From the IMG/VR virus record IMGVR_UViG_3300027917_001949, positions 1 through 64,000 of that record: a DNA stretch of 64,000 nucleotides. One strand, 5' to 3'. This stretch comes from a virus. Below the pieces are notes generated by a model, which was not told where the DNA came from, ran no database searches, and saw only the letters and a list, made by a program, of their open reading frames with translations. Below are positions 16,359 through 23,355 of this stretch, piece after piece (position 1 is the stretch's first letter; each line of letters begins with the position of its first letter). The position numbers were made by a program, and so were the translations under genes.

Positions 16359-17066
16359 GTGGTAGAATCAAGGGAAGGAATTGCGTTGCGTCTGATTCAA
16401 TTATCAGATTTGCACATCTCAGGTCATCGAGACCTGTTAGCTCCAATGGTGGATAGCATTAATAACGAAAGTGCTGACCTAGTTATTGTAACGGGTGATG
16501 TTGTTCACTCAAGGGATAAGGAATTATACAAGAAAGCGGCAGAATCGTTAAACAAAATACGACATAGAGTCGTACTTGTCCCAGGTGATTATGATAATGG
16601 TGATTTGTGGCACGAATACTTTGGAAGTAACCGTTATAACTCGATTTCATTAAATGGATTTGAGATAGATTTAATGGATACTTCGTTCATGGGGCATCAA
16701 TATGCACTTGGTTGGGCAGATACTCTGGAGAAGGAAGACCAAGAACAGCATGAATGGTTGCTGGAAAAGCTAAAAATTGACAAGTATCATTTAATATTTT
16801 CACATCATCCGTTCTGGGTTAACCCAACTAAGGAAGGTGACCAGTACGCACAAAACACATTACGAGCGGTATTTTCTGGGCATTTCCATGATGTGATTAG
16901 GTATTACTTTAAGTACAGTGAACCGAGGTCAACTTTTCCTAACGGTTTTGTGAGTGTTCCAATCAAGTTTCACGGAAACTCATGTTATATAAATATTTGG
17001 GTAAAAGAGAACGGTGAGATGATTAATACACCACGATTGGTGAACGTTAAAAGAACAGCATGGTAG
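16359..17066 (+). CDS. Calcineurin-like metallophosphoesterase, variant active site
   Basis: 235 aa from a GTG with AAGGAG upstream. Motifs in order are LSDLHIS (D-x-H), VTGDVVHS (GD), VPGDYDNG, SHHPFW (H) and SGHFHD (G-H-x-H). The third block, normally GNH[DE], reads G-D-Y-D-N, so the usual Asn and catalytic His are replaced. Metal-binding Asp and His residues of the other blocks are kept. It could be a phosphodiesterase with altered chemistry or a binding protein. Its place among connector genes and glycosyltransferases is unusual; two more metallophosphoesterases lie at 45120 and 53608. Confidence 0.8.
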   Translation: MVESREGIALRLIQLSDLHISGHRDLLAPMVDSINNESADLVIVTGDVVHSRDKELYKKAAESLNKIRHRVVLVPGDYDNGDLWHEYFGSNRYNSISLNGFEIDLMDTSFMGHQYALGWADTLEKEDQEQHEWLLEKLKIDKYHLIFSHHPFWVNPTKEGDQYAQNTLRAVFSGHFHDVIRYYFKYSEPRSTFPNGFVSVPIKFHGNSCYINIWVKENGEMINTPRLVNVKRTAW

Positions 17067-17075
17067 GTGATTAAA

Positions 17076-17228
17076 ATGACGTTAGATGAATTAAGAGACT
17101 ACATTCAGGCTTTGGGGTTAGATGACAATGCCAAAATAGTGGTATTGGTTGGCTATGATGCTGCTAATTCAGAGTTTAGAGTAATCAATGTAGATGTCAA
17201 TGGTAATATAAAGACTGTTGCCGGTTAA
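17076..17228 (+). CDS. Small protein, 50 aa
   Basis: A short open frame from ATG 17076 with GTAGGTGA upstream, between the metallophosphoesterase and glycosyltransferase genes. The predicted peptide begins MTLDELRDYIQALGLDDNAK and continues with hydrophobic beta strands (IVVLVGYDAANSEFRVINVD). The frame fills an otherwise empty gap and has coding-like composition. No family recognised. Confidence 0.55.
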   Translation: MTLDELRDYIQALGLDDNAKIVVLVGYDAANSEFRVINVDVNGNIKTVAG

Positions 17229-17255
17229 TGTCGGTACAATAAAGGAGAGGATTTA

Positions 17256-18554
17256 ATGGAAGGAAATAGAGTAAAATTACTGTGGATTGGTGATTCACCA
17301 GCAGTAACTACAGGGTTCGGACGAGTTTCACAAGGAGTCTTGGAGGGGTTGTACCAGACTGGTAAGTACAGTGTCTCCGTATTAGGTATTAATCATCCGG
17401 TTGGAGACCCACATCGGTATGAGGGAATGTTCAGGATATATCCTGCAAGAACAGGTGGCAACGTGTATGGGTTTGACAGAGTTAGTGAGGTAATAAGTAA
17501 AGAGCAACCAGACATTGTTTTCATTAACAACGACCTGTGGATTGTAAGTCAATATCTACGAAGTATTCCAGAAAAGAGTCGCATCATGATATATTCACCT
17601 ATTGATGCACTACCGGTTCAAAAAGATTGGATAGCTGTTATTGAGAAAGTAAATGCACGATTGGTCACCTATACCAACTTTGCTAGAGACGGTATCCAAG
17701 AAGCAATGAAAATTCCGGTGGATATTGTTGGTCACGGTGTTGACACCGATGAATTTTATCCCGTAGATGACGCTCGAAAGATACTTGCTAACATACCAGA
17801 AGACGTATTTGTGGTTCAAAACGTAAACCGTAATCAACCGAGAAAACGTCTTGACCTGTTCTTAAAAGCAATTAAGTTATGGGTAGATAGGTTACCTGCG
17901 AGTGACAAGAAGAACGTTCGTTTCTACTATCATGGTACATTAAGAGACTTAGGATGGAACTTAACGTCATTGGCACAGAGGTGGGGTATTGATGACAAGT
18001 TCTTGATAACTGACCAGACTAACATGACCCCCGCTGCCGGTGTACCGTTGGCGATGTTGTGTCAGATATATAATGTTGCTGACGTCCATGTTATGACATC
18101 GATGGGGGAAGGGTTTGGATTGAGTCCGTTCGAAAGTGGTGCGTGTGGAGTTGCACAAGTATTACCAAACCATTCAGCTTGTAAAGAGTTATGGGAAGGT
18201 AGAGCACCATTAATTGATATTGCTGATTGGGAAGTATTGACGGGTGGTATTAATACGGAAGGTGGAATTATCGATATTGACCATTTAGCTACTATTTTGG
18301 AGGACTTGTACTACCACAGGGATAAGGTCAAGGAATATGGTAGGTTAGCGTATGAGTACACCCAACGTGAAGAATTTACGTGGTCGTATGTATCTAACCA
18401 GTTTGATAAGATGATTATGGAAATGTTAAATACCGAAGATTCATTATCAAAACCTATTGATACTCCAAAAATGGTTGAAGCACCTGTTAAGGCAGATACA
18501 ACGACAGCGGCAGGTGATGGTGTAAAAGATGACGATAAACTTTCCGTCAACTAA
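17256..18554 (+). CDS. GT4-family glycosyltransferase (copy 2)
   Basis: 432-aa GT-B enzyme. KLLWIGDSPAVTTGFGRVSQ forms the N-terminal acceptor loop, RKRLDLFLKAIKLW the start of the C-terminal Rossmann half, and GEGFGLSPFESGAC around residue 283 the E-x7-E donor motif. The C-terminal 40 residues are low-complexity (Thr/Ala/Val/Asp) and overlap the next gene. A strong RBS (AAAGGAGAGG) precedes the ATG. It shares motifs with the gene at 1712-2839, so the phage encodes at least two related transferases inside its structural region. Virion or host-surface glycosylation is the likely role. Confidence 0.85.
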   Translation: MEGNRVKLLWIGDSPAVTTGFGRVSQGVLEGLYQTGKYSVSVLGINHPVGDPHRYEGMFRIYPARTGGNVYGFDRVSEVISKEQPDIVFINNDLWIVSQYLRSIPEKSRIMIYSPIDALPVQKDWIAVIEKVNARLVTYTNFARDGIQEAMKIPVDIVGHGVDTDEFYPVDDARKILANIPEDVFVVQNVNRNQPRKRLDLFLKAIKLWVDRLPASDKKNVRFYYHGTLRDLGWNLTSLAQRWGIDDKFLITDQTNMTPAAGVPLAMLCQIYNVADVHVMTSMGEGFGLSPFESGACGVAQVLPNHSACKELWEGRAPLIDIADWEVLTGGINTEGGIIDIDHLATILEDLYYHRDKVKEYGRLAYEYTQREEFTWSYVSNQFDKMIMEMLNTEDSLSKPIDTPKMVEAPVKADTTTAAGDGVKDDDKLSVN

Positions 18555-18984
18555 AGCAACAAAAGATGCAATACGAAACGCAATTGGGCAGACGGTCACC
18601 TTTGTAATTCGTGGTGAAGCGACAGCATGTCCCGTTTGCAGCGGTCTTGATTTATACGATGGTGTAAATGAGGTAAGTCTTGACCCGTATTGTGAGACTT
18701 GTTCTGGGTATTACTGGATAACGAGTGATGTATCTTCTGGAGTTGTTGCCCACGTTAGATGGAGGAATGAGGACGAACCGGATAGAGGTGTCGGTGGCTC
18801 AATACCTGAAGGTAACTGTTATGTCACTATCGACATTGACGCATTATCCGAAGATAGCATTGTAAAAATAAAAGAAGTTATTGTTGACTCTAGGAAGCTC
18901 CAAGTTTACCGAGCAATCCATAGAGGAGTTCCTCAGAGAGACCGCATCAGGTTTGTTTGTAAGGAATGGGGAAAGGAGAATTAA
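18529..18984 (+). CDS. Putative head-completion protein with zinc-ribbon pairs
   Basis: A 151-aa protein starting inside the end of the glycosyltransferase gene. Two CxxC pairs (ACPVCSGLD around residue 34 and YCETCSGYY around residue 53) form a zinc ribbon inserted in a beta-rich protein (VVAHVRWRNEDEPDRG). Size and position in the connector run suggest a head-closure (stopper) or adaptor protein. A phage stopper with a zinc ribbon would be uncommon, so the role is tentative. Confidence 0.5.
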   Translation: MTINFPSTKATKDAIRNAIGQTVTFVIRGEATACPVCSGLDLYDGVNEVSLDPYCETCSGYYWITSDVSSGVVAHVRWRNEDEPDRGVGGSIPEGNCYVTIDIDALSEDSIVKIKEVIVDSRKLQVYRAIHRGVPQRDRIRFVCKEWGKEN

Positions 18985-18985
18985 A

Positions 18986-19210
18986 ATGGCTAAAGAGTTT
19001 CAAGGTTTAACCGAGCTTGAAATTGTTAAACTGATAAACAAGAAGAAGAGTAGATATTGTGCGATGGCACTAAATGACCTTGAGGAGGAAATATCTAATC
19101 CTGACGAATATAAAAAGGCAAGGAAGATTTTTCTCGATAACATGAACAGTTTTACAAGGAGTCTGTTTACTGTGATTGGAATCGATGTTGAAGGTATAGA
19201 GGACGATTAA
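18986..19210 (+). CDS. Small helical protein in connector region
   Basis: 74 aa, start ATG 18986 with AAAGGAGAA upstream; the longer in-frame extension overlapping the previous gene is rejected. The protein is helical and charged (LNDLEEEISNPDEYKKARKIF). It ends one base before the next gene. Unknown function; possibly a head-tail joining accessory. Confidence 0.55.
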   Translation: MAKEFQGLTELEIVKLINKKKSRYCAMALNDLEEEISNPDEYKKARKIFLDNMNSFTRSLFTVIGIDVEGIEDD

Positions 19211-19211
19211 A

Positions 19212-20078
19212 ATGTGGGGTCCTAAGTTCACTCATAATATATCATTGTTTTACCCTACTGCAATTTTAAATTACTTTGGTATTGATGGACGACATCCGTA
19301 TTACAGTATATTAGAAACGAAAGTTATTACCACGATAAACACTGAAGTTAGGGTGGCAGCAGTTAATTTGAATAACTTGATACGGAATGAATTCCGTAAA
19401 GACTTGTATGACATTGAGGAATACACCTTATTACCAGACTATGCAACTGCACTTGACTTAGCGTTATCTAACCCCGCTCATGTGGGGGTAACGTGGGAAA
19501 AGACGCTTGTTCAAGCTAAGTTTATTGATACGAATATATTGGGTGGTCTTAAGGAACTTATTGAAATACAGAAACTAGTATATCCAACACAAGGACAACA
19601 TAATCTTGGAGCTTGGGTATCTCTGTACAACCGATGGAAGGATGGTACGGATGACAGGATTGGTGAGACGCTTCGAAAACGTTTAAGTGTAATGATGTCT
19701 CGTGGTAGCGCACCGTTTGCCGAATTGATTGAGACGGGTAATGATATGTATCCAGCGTACCCAACTCATCCAGGTAAGAACACTCTTCGAGATTTCAAAC
19801 CTACTTATCGCAGAGAGATGAGGGCAGCGTATCATAGAGTCGTTGCCGAAGTAGAATTAATGATACAGACGCTACCACCTATAGCGATGACACCAGATAT
19901 TGTTGAAGTGTCAGGGGCAGGTAAAGCAGGATTTACTTGGAAAGCAAAAAGTGGTAATACGATATTCGTTATTGAGGATAGTATTAAATTAGTTGGTACG
20001 AGATTTCGTGGGACTGGTTTTATCTTGTCATCAAGTGGGAGCATAATGAAGCGTTGGAGTGGATGGATACCAAAATAG
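19212..20078 (+). CDS. Putative head-tail joining / minor capsid protein
   Basis: 288 aa. The N-terminal half is helical (YYSILETKVITTINTEVRVAA). The middle contains RDFKPTYRREMRAAYHRVVAEVELM, and the C-terminus is beta (GKAGFTWKAKSGNTIFVIED). Located between small connector-sized genes and the tail terminator candidate. I do not recognise a specific family; HK97 gp10-like or another tail-completion role is the best guess from order. Confidence 0.45.
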   Translation: MWGPKFTHNISLFYPTAILNYFGIDGRHPYYSILETKVITTINTEVRVAAVNLNNLIRNEFRKDLYDIEEYTLLPDYATALDLALSNPAHVGVTWEKTLVQAKFIDTNILGGLKELIEIQKLVYPTQGQHNLGAWVSLYNRWKDGTDDRIGETLRKRLSVMMSRGSAPFAELIETGNDMYPAYPTHPGKNTLRDFKPTYRREMRAAYHRVVAEVELMIQTLPPIAMTPDIVEVSGAGKAGFTWKAKSGNTIFVIEDSIKLVGTRFRGTGFILSSSGSIMKRWSGWIPK

Positions 20079-20088
20079 GAGCACTGTT

Positions 20089-20352
20089 ATGACTGAGCAA
20101 CCGTATACAAATGGGATTCTACAAAGTGCTGTAAGGCAAGCAATTAACAAACTTGCAGAGAAGGGCGTCGAAGGATGTGACGAGAAGGATATTATCTTAG
20201 CGTCATTTGGCTGTCTGTCTCTGAGTGGTGGACTGGCAACGTCAGAAGAAGTCATTGCCCTAACCAACGAAGTAAGAAAGTTTGGATGGAAGATTGTGGG
20301 AACTTGCGTTGGTACTTTGGTGTCTATTATTCTAGTATTGATATTTTTATAG
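20089..20352 (+). CDS. Small tail-anchored membrane protein
   Basis: 87 aa from ATG 20089 (GGAGCACTGTT upstream). The soluble N-terminal 65 residues are followed by IVGTCVGTLVSIILVLIFL, one hydrophobic segment at the very C-terminus with no charged tail. That topology fits a tail-anchored inner-membrane protein. A holin-like or other lysis role is possible but unusual at this position among connector genes; no lysis gene is otherwise obvious in the window except the NlpC/P60-like gene at 59433. Confidence 0.5.
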   Translation: MTEQPYTNGILQSAVRQAINKLAEKGVEGCDEKDIILASFGCLSLSGGLATSEEVIALTNEVRKFGWKIVGTCVGTLVSIILVLIFL

Positions 20353-20362
20353 GTGAGGGATT

Positions 20363-20863
20363 ATGGCAACAGGTAAGTTTCATAACGAGGATTTAAGCGT
20401 TTATTTCTTTATTAAGTCTATCGATGTTGATGGTAGGGAATTAGGAGATATTGCTAGGATTGTAGACGGTTATCCTTACAACGAGATTGAATCAGAGACA
20501 CTTGTGTTACCTACAGTGTCCGTTGAAGCTGGTGTTACTTCTGATGATGCTGGTGAAATGGGTGCTAGTTGGTACAGACGTGTTTGGTCTATCGACGTCT
20601 TCGCTAATTCTGATGTTCAGCGTGACGACTTAGCAGACCGAATTTTCCAAGCGTTAGGATTAGCAATTCCTATTAAGGACTTTTCCGAAGGTTATAACAA
20701 GGATACCGGATTGAAGATTTCAGGTCTTCCACTGCGAGTTATTGAGTATATTAGTGCTGATGACAGAACGATGAGACCTGCATACGCTTTTAACTTGTAC
20801 CAAAAGATAAGGTACTGGAGGAGTACCGTTACATTTGAAACGGTATCGACACAAGCGAGTTAG
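20363..20863 (+). CDS. Putative tail terminator / tail completion protein
   Basis: A 166-aa protein two genes before the tail tube gene. An alpha/beta pattern (YRRVWSIDVFANSDVQRDDLADRIFQAL) resembles tail terminators, which have a central sheet against helices and precede the tube gene in siphoviruses. AGGTGAGGGATT precedes ATG 20363. The call is from order and pattern, without a diagnostic motif. Confidence 0.55.
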   Translation: MATGKFHNEDLSVYFFIKSIDVDGRELGDIARIVDGYPYNEIESETLVLPTVSVEAGVTSDDAGEMGASWYRRVWSIDVFANSDVQRDDLADRIFQALGLAIPIKDFSEGYNKDTGLKISGLPLRVIEYISADDRTMRPAYAFNLYQKIRYWRSTVTFETVSTQAS

Positions 20864-21040
20864 TGTCATGGTATGGTAAAAGGTTGGTCAGGACATAGGA
20901 TTGGTAGGATTTAAACAAATAAAGGGATAATCTCTCTCGGGTTTGGATGAAGAGATTCGGATTGAATAAAGGTTAGGATTTCTCGTGGGCTTAAATGGTC
21001 AATAGGTATTAAGGGATAATAGAGAGAGTATGGAGTAAAA
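20864..21040 (+). promoter_or_regulatory. 177-nt leader before tail tube gene
   Basis: No open frame of note. The direct repeat AAGGGATAAT occurs twice (near 20927 and near 21011), the first followed by CTCTCTC and the second by AGAGAGAG. These flanks can pair, closing a roughly 90-nt RNA loop just before the start codon. Several AGGATT copies occur between. It may control translation or stability of the abundant tail tube mRNA. No promoter was seen. Confidence 0.35.
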
Positions 21041-22204
21041 ATGGCGAAGAAAGTTGCAATTCCGTATAAGGATGTAAAATTAAGGATTGTAGGACCGCAA
21101 GCAGACTTTTATGCCCATCGTGTTCAGAGATTGGATATTCCAGTTAATTTACCAAACACAACTATTAACGAACTTGGTAATCCAGGACACGCTGGTATCA
21201 TAACTGATGTACCTGAAGTATCAGCCACGTTCCAAGCATTCGACGTGTCGCACAAGATATATTCAATTCTTACTGGTTACACCCCAGACACATTTCCTGT
21301 AACCGGTGTAGACGTGACAAATCTTGGTTATGTTGACCTTGTTGGATACATTAAGGATACTACGGATATATTGAAATGCATCCACGCTAAATATATGAGA
21401 ATCACTGATTTTACGTTTACGTACTCAGTGGACGGTGAGAGTACCGAAGAGTACACTTGTGCTGGCAGTGAGAAGAGATACTTGGCAAACGATGTTGTTG
21501 TTGACTCTGGTAATTTGGCTGCTGGTGCGTTGACATTGACCTACTCTCCGAAGACGCTCAAGAACGGTAACGACTTGTTAAGTCTTATTGTTGATGGTGA
21601 GTGGTTGACAGAGGGTAGCGATTATAGTGTTGCTGGTACGACAGTCACTGTTAGCGGTGGTACAACCGAGTATGCACTTGCTGTGTATCACACCCAGAGT
21701 GGGGTGTTGACTTGGTCTGACATCGATGATTCATCAGTTCCGGTTGCTATCCGTGGTAAGAACATTCCTGTTACAATCGGTGTAGAGCACATGTACAGGG
21801 TACAGAGTGTGACCATCAGAGGTACATTCCCTTCAACCAAAGTTCTTGAAATGGGTAATACTTCTGTTGTTGGTTATATCACTGACCCACCTGATGTTAG
21901 CGGTGATATTACAGTATTAGATACAGACAATGAAATTGTCTCATTATTGACAACTGGTGGAATTAATGATGATGATGGTTACGGAGAGTTTGGTGTCGAT
22001 GAATATGAGGAAAGAAAATTAGCATTAACAGTTCAGTTGAAAGACCCTGTTGATAACACGACAATTCAGAAGACGCTTAGAATTCCTGAAATGAGAATAA
22101 CATCTGACGGTTCTTCATCAAGTGTTGGTGGTCAATTGACGCAGACATTCTCATTCATGTCTGAAACCGCAGAACTTGTTGTATATTCTGGTGCAGTTGC
22201 GTAA
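21041..22204 (+). CDS. Major tail tube protein with duplicated segment
   Basis: A 387-aa tail tube candidate immediately before the tail assembly chaperones and tape measure. Residues about 27-79 (RVQRLDIPVNLPNTTINELG, ITDVPEVSATFQAFD) and about 252-305 (RVQSVTIRGTFPSTKVLEMG, ITDPPDVSGDITVLD) align with each other, with the same order of strands and a shared R-V-Q, E-x-G-N and I-T-D-x-P pattern. So the protein carries two tube-like halves, separated by an Ig-like stretch (GALTLTYSPKTLKNGNDLLS). Two tube folds in one chain are known for phage T5 pb6, where rings are trimers. RBS GGAGTAAAA. Confidence 0.75.
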   Translation: MAKKVAIPYKDVKLRIVGPQADFYAHRVQRLDIPVNLPNTTINELGNPGHAGIITDVPEVSATFQAFDVSHKIYSILTGYTPDTFPVTGVDVTNLGYVDLVGYIKDTTDILKCIHAKYMRITDFTFTYSVDGESTEEYTCAGSEKRYLANDVVVDSGNLAAGALTLTYSPKTLKNGNDLLSLIVDGEWLTEGSDYSVAGTTVTVSGGTTEYALAVYHTQSGVLTWSDIDDSSVPVAIRGKNIPVTIGVEHMYRVQSVTIRGTFPSTKVLEMGNTSVVGYITDPPDVSGDITVLDTDNEIVSLLTTGGINDDDGYGEFGVDEYEERKLALTVQLKDPVDNTTIQKTLRIPEMRITSDGSSSSVGGQLTQTFSFMSETAELVVYSGAVA

Positions 22205-22241
22205 AATATAAAACAATATAATTTAGGATAATCATCTAAAG

Positions 22242-22247
22242 TATAAT
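22242..22247 (+). promoter_or_regulatory. Possible -10 element before tail chaperone leader
   Basis: TATAAT lies in the spacer after the tail tube gene, with an AT-rich upstream but no recognisable -35 at 16-18 bp. If active it would start a leader of about 110 nt that contains the hairpins listed next. Weak evidence. Confidence 0.25.
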
Positions 22248-22268
22248 ATACTGGAGATTAAAAGGGAT

Positions 22269-22284
22269 TTAGCATACGTGCTAA
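22269..22284 (+). promoter_or_regulatory. UACG-tetraloop hairpin in tail chaperone leader
   Basis: TTAGCA (22269-22274) pairs with TGCTAA (22279-22284) around the tetraloop TACG. It lies upstream of the terminator-like stem. UNCG loops are very stable, although usually closed by C-G rather than A-U. Probably part of a structured leader. Confidence 0.55.
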
Positions 22285-22289
22285 GTTAT

Positions 22290-22350
22290 AAAGGGAGTCT
22301 TTGATGATGGTAGTGTGTAGACTATTGTCTGAGAGACTCCCTTTTATTTT
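22290..22350 (+). terminator. Intrinsic terminator / attenuator between tail tube and chaperone genes
   Basis: AAAGGGAGTCT (22290-22300) pairs with AGACTCCCTTT (22334-22344), eleven base pairs, followed by TATTTTT. This is a good Rho-independent terminator with a long loop. The AGTCT part can instead pair with AGACT at 22319-22323, giving an alternative hairpin that would break the terminator. It probably lowers chaperone and tape-measure expression relative to tail tube. Confidence 0.65.
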
Positions 22351-22366
22351 TAGTTAGGAGAGGATA

Positions 22367-23056
22367 ATGAGTAAATTATCGGATTTATTTCGTTGGAGTA
22401 AGAAATTAGAAATTAAAGAGGGTGACAGGGTTTTGGATACCGTATATCTAAGACTTGTCGGTGATGCTGACTTTCAAGATGCCAAAAATGTTGCATTGAA
22501 AGCAAGTAAATCTCTCAGGATAAGATTGAAGAATCCAGAGACAGAAGACTATCAAGCCAGTTTTTCAGACATCGATACGCTGAGTAGAGAAGAGTTAGCA
22601 ATGGGTATCGTTTACGGTGAAATCACTGACTATAGAGATGAAGCAATTGTGAAGAATCCTGACAAGATGCCACCAGACCCGCTTGACAACCCAACCTTGG
22701 AAGAGCAGGAAGAGTATGAAGAAACGCTTGAAAAGATGCGTACTGATAGGATAACCGCTCTTGCTAAGTATATCGAGAAGAGAACAGATGAGAGGAAAGC
22801 CGAACTATTAGAAGAAGAGGACGATAGGCTTCGTGAGTTGTACCATTATTCAATAATTAATCTGAAATGCAATGAGGAATTTACCAATGCTTTCAGGTCT
22901 TACCAAATATATAGAGGTACATATAAAGATGCTAAATTTAAGGAATTAGCTTTTGATTCGTTCGAGGACTTCACGTCCTGTTCACCACAGTTGAAAGAGA
23001 TTTTACTCCAAGCGTATATCGGACTTGAGTTATCGGGTGATGACTTAAAAAACTAG
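22367..23056 (+). CDS. Tail assembly chaperone, short (0-frame) product
   Basis: 229 aa; counterpart of lambda gpG. Helical, with an acidic middle (EEQEEYEETLEKMRTDRITA) and C-terminus LSGDDLKN before TAG. It lies directly upstream of the tape measure gene, which these chaperones coat during tail assembly. The last codons are TTA AAA AAC TAG, so the slippery heptamer A AAA AAC (23047-23053) sits next to the stop. A strong RBS (GGAGAGGATA) precedes the ATG. The short form is expected to be the major product. Confidence 0.85.
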   Translation: MSKLSDLFRWSKKLEIKEGDRVLDTVYLRLVGDADFQDAKNVALKASKSLRIRLKNPETEDYQASFSDIDTLSREELAMGIVYGEITDYRDEAIVKNPDKMPPDPLDNPTLEEQEEYEETLEKMRTDRITALAKYIEKRTDERKAELLEEEDDRLRELYHYSIINLKCNEEFTNAFRSYQIYRGTYKDAKFKELAFDSFEDFTSCSPQLKEILLQAYIGLELSGDDLKN

Positions 23057-23346
23057 CGGAGGACAATGCGTTTGTGGGGGTTTGGCGTATTGTCAAGGAT
23101 TTGAATTATCCATTACATAATAGCTTATTAGAGTTAGCTGTGTTTGACTACCCTCATACTATAAATTACGTTATAAAAAGACGAATGCAACTTGACTCAT
23201 ACTTGGAACTACCGGAAGATAAGCGACCACCACGTAGTATATGGGATAGACCATCTGAGTTAAAGGAATGGTTTGATAGAGCATTTTCTGGAGGAGAGAT
23301 GCAAACTGAGTTTTCTCTTCCTGTTAATGAGAACGACATCGAGTAG
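22367..23346 (+). CDS. Tail assembly chaperone, -1 frameshift fusion (gpGT-like)
   Basis: Slippage by one base at A AAA AAC re-reads the C at 23053. The -1 frame then continues KLAEDNAFVGVWRIVKD and runs to the TAG ending at 23346, adding about 97 residues for a fusion of about 326 aa. The -1 frame is open from the slip site and has no SD-preceded start of its own: its first candidate start, a GTG at 23074, lies inside the coherent sequence FVGVWRIV. That is the lambda G/GT arrangement. The T-like part (SYLELPEDKRPPRSIWDRPSE) would bind the tail tube protein. The efficiency cannot be read from sequence. Confidence 0.85.
23047..23053 (+). promoter_or_regulatory. -1 ribosomal frameshift slippery site A AAA AAC
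   Basis: The heptamer fits X XXY YYZ in the 0-frame (TTA AAA AAC) and is followed at once by the 0-frame stop TAG. It is among the most efficient bacterial -1 slippery sequences. The downstream GCGGAGGA could also act as an internal SD-like stimulator or as an SD for a separate start. Confidence 0.85.
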
Positions 23347-23355
23347 AGGTAATCT

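Noticed and set aside
20089-20352. Holin
   Set aside because: Only a single C-terminal hydrophobic segment and no adjacent endolysin; annotated neutrally as tail-anchored.
23074-23346. Independent gene starting at GTG 23074
   Set aside because: Sequence coherence continues upstream into the slip site and no SD precedes the GTG; better explained as the -1 frameshift extension.
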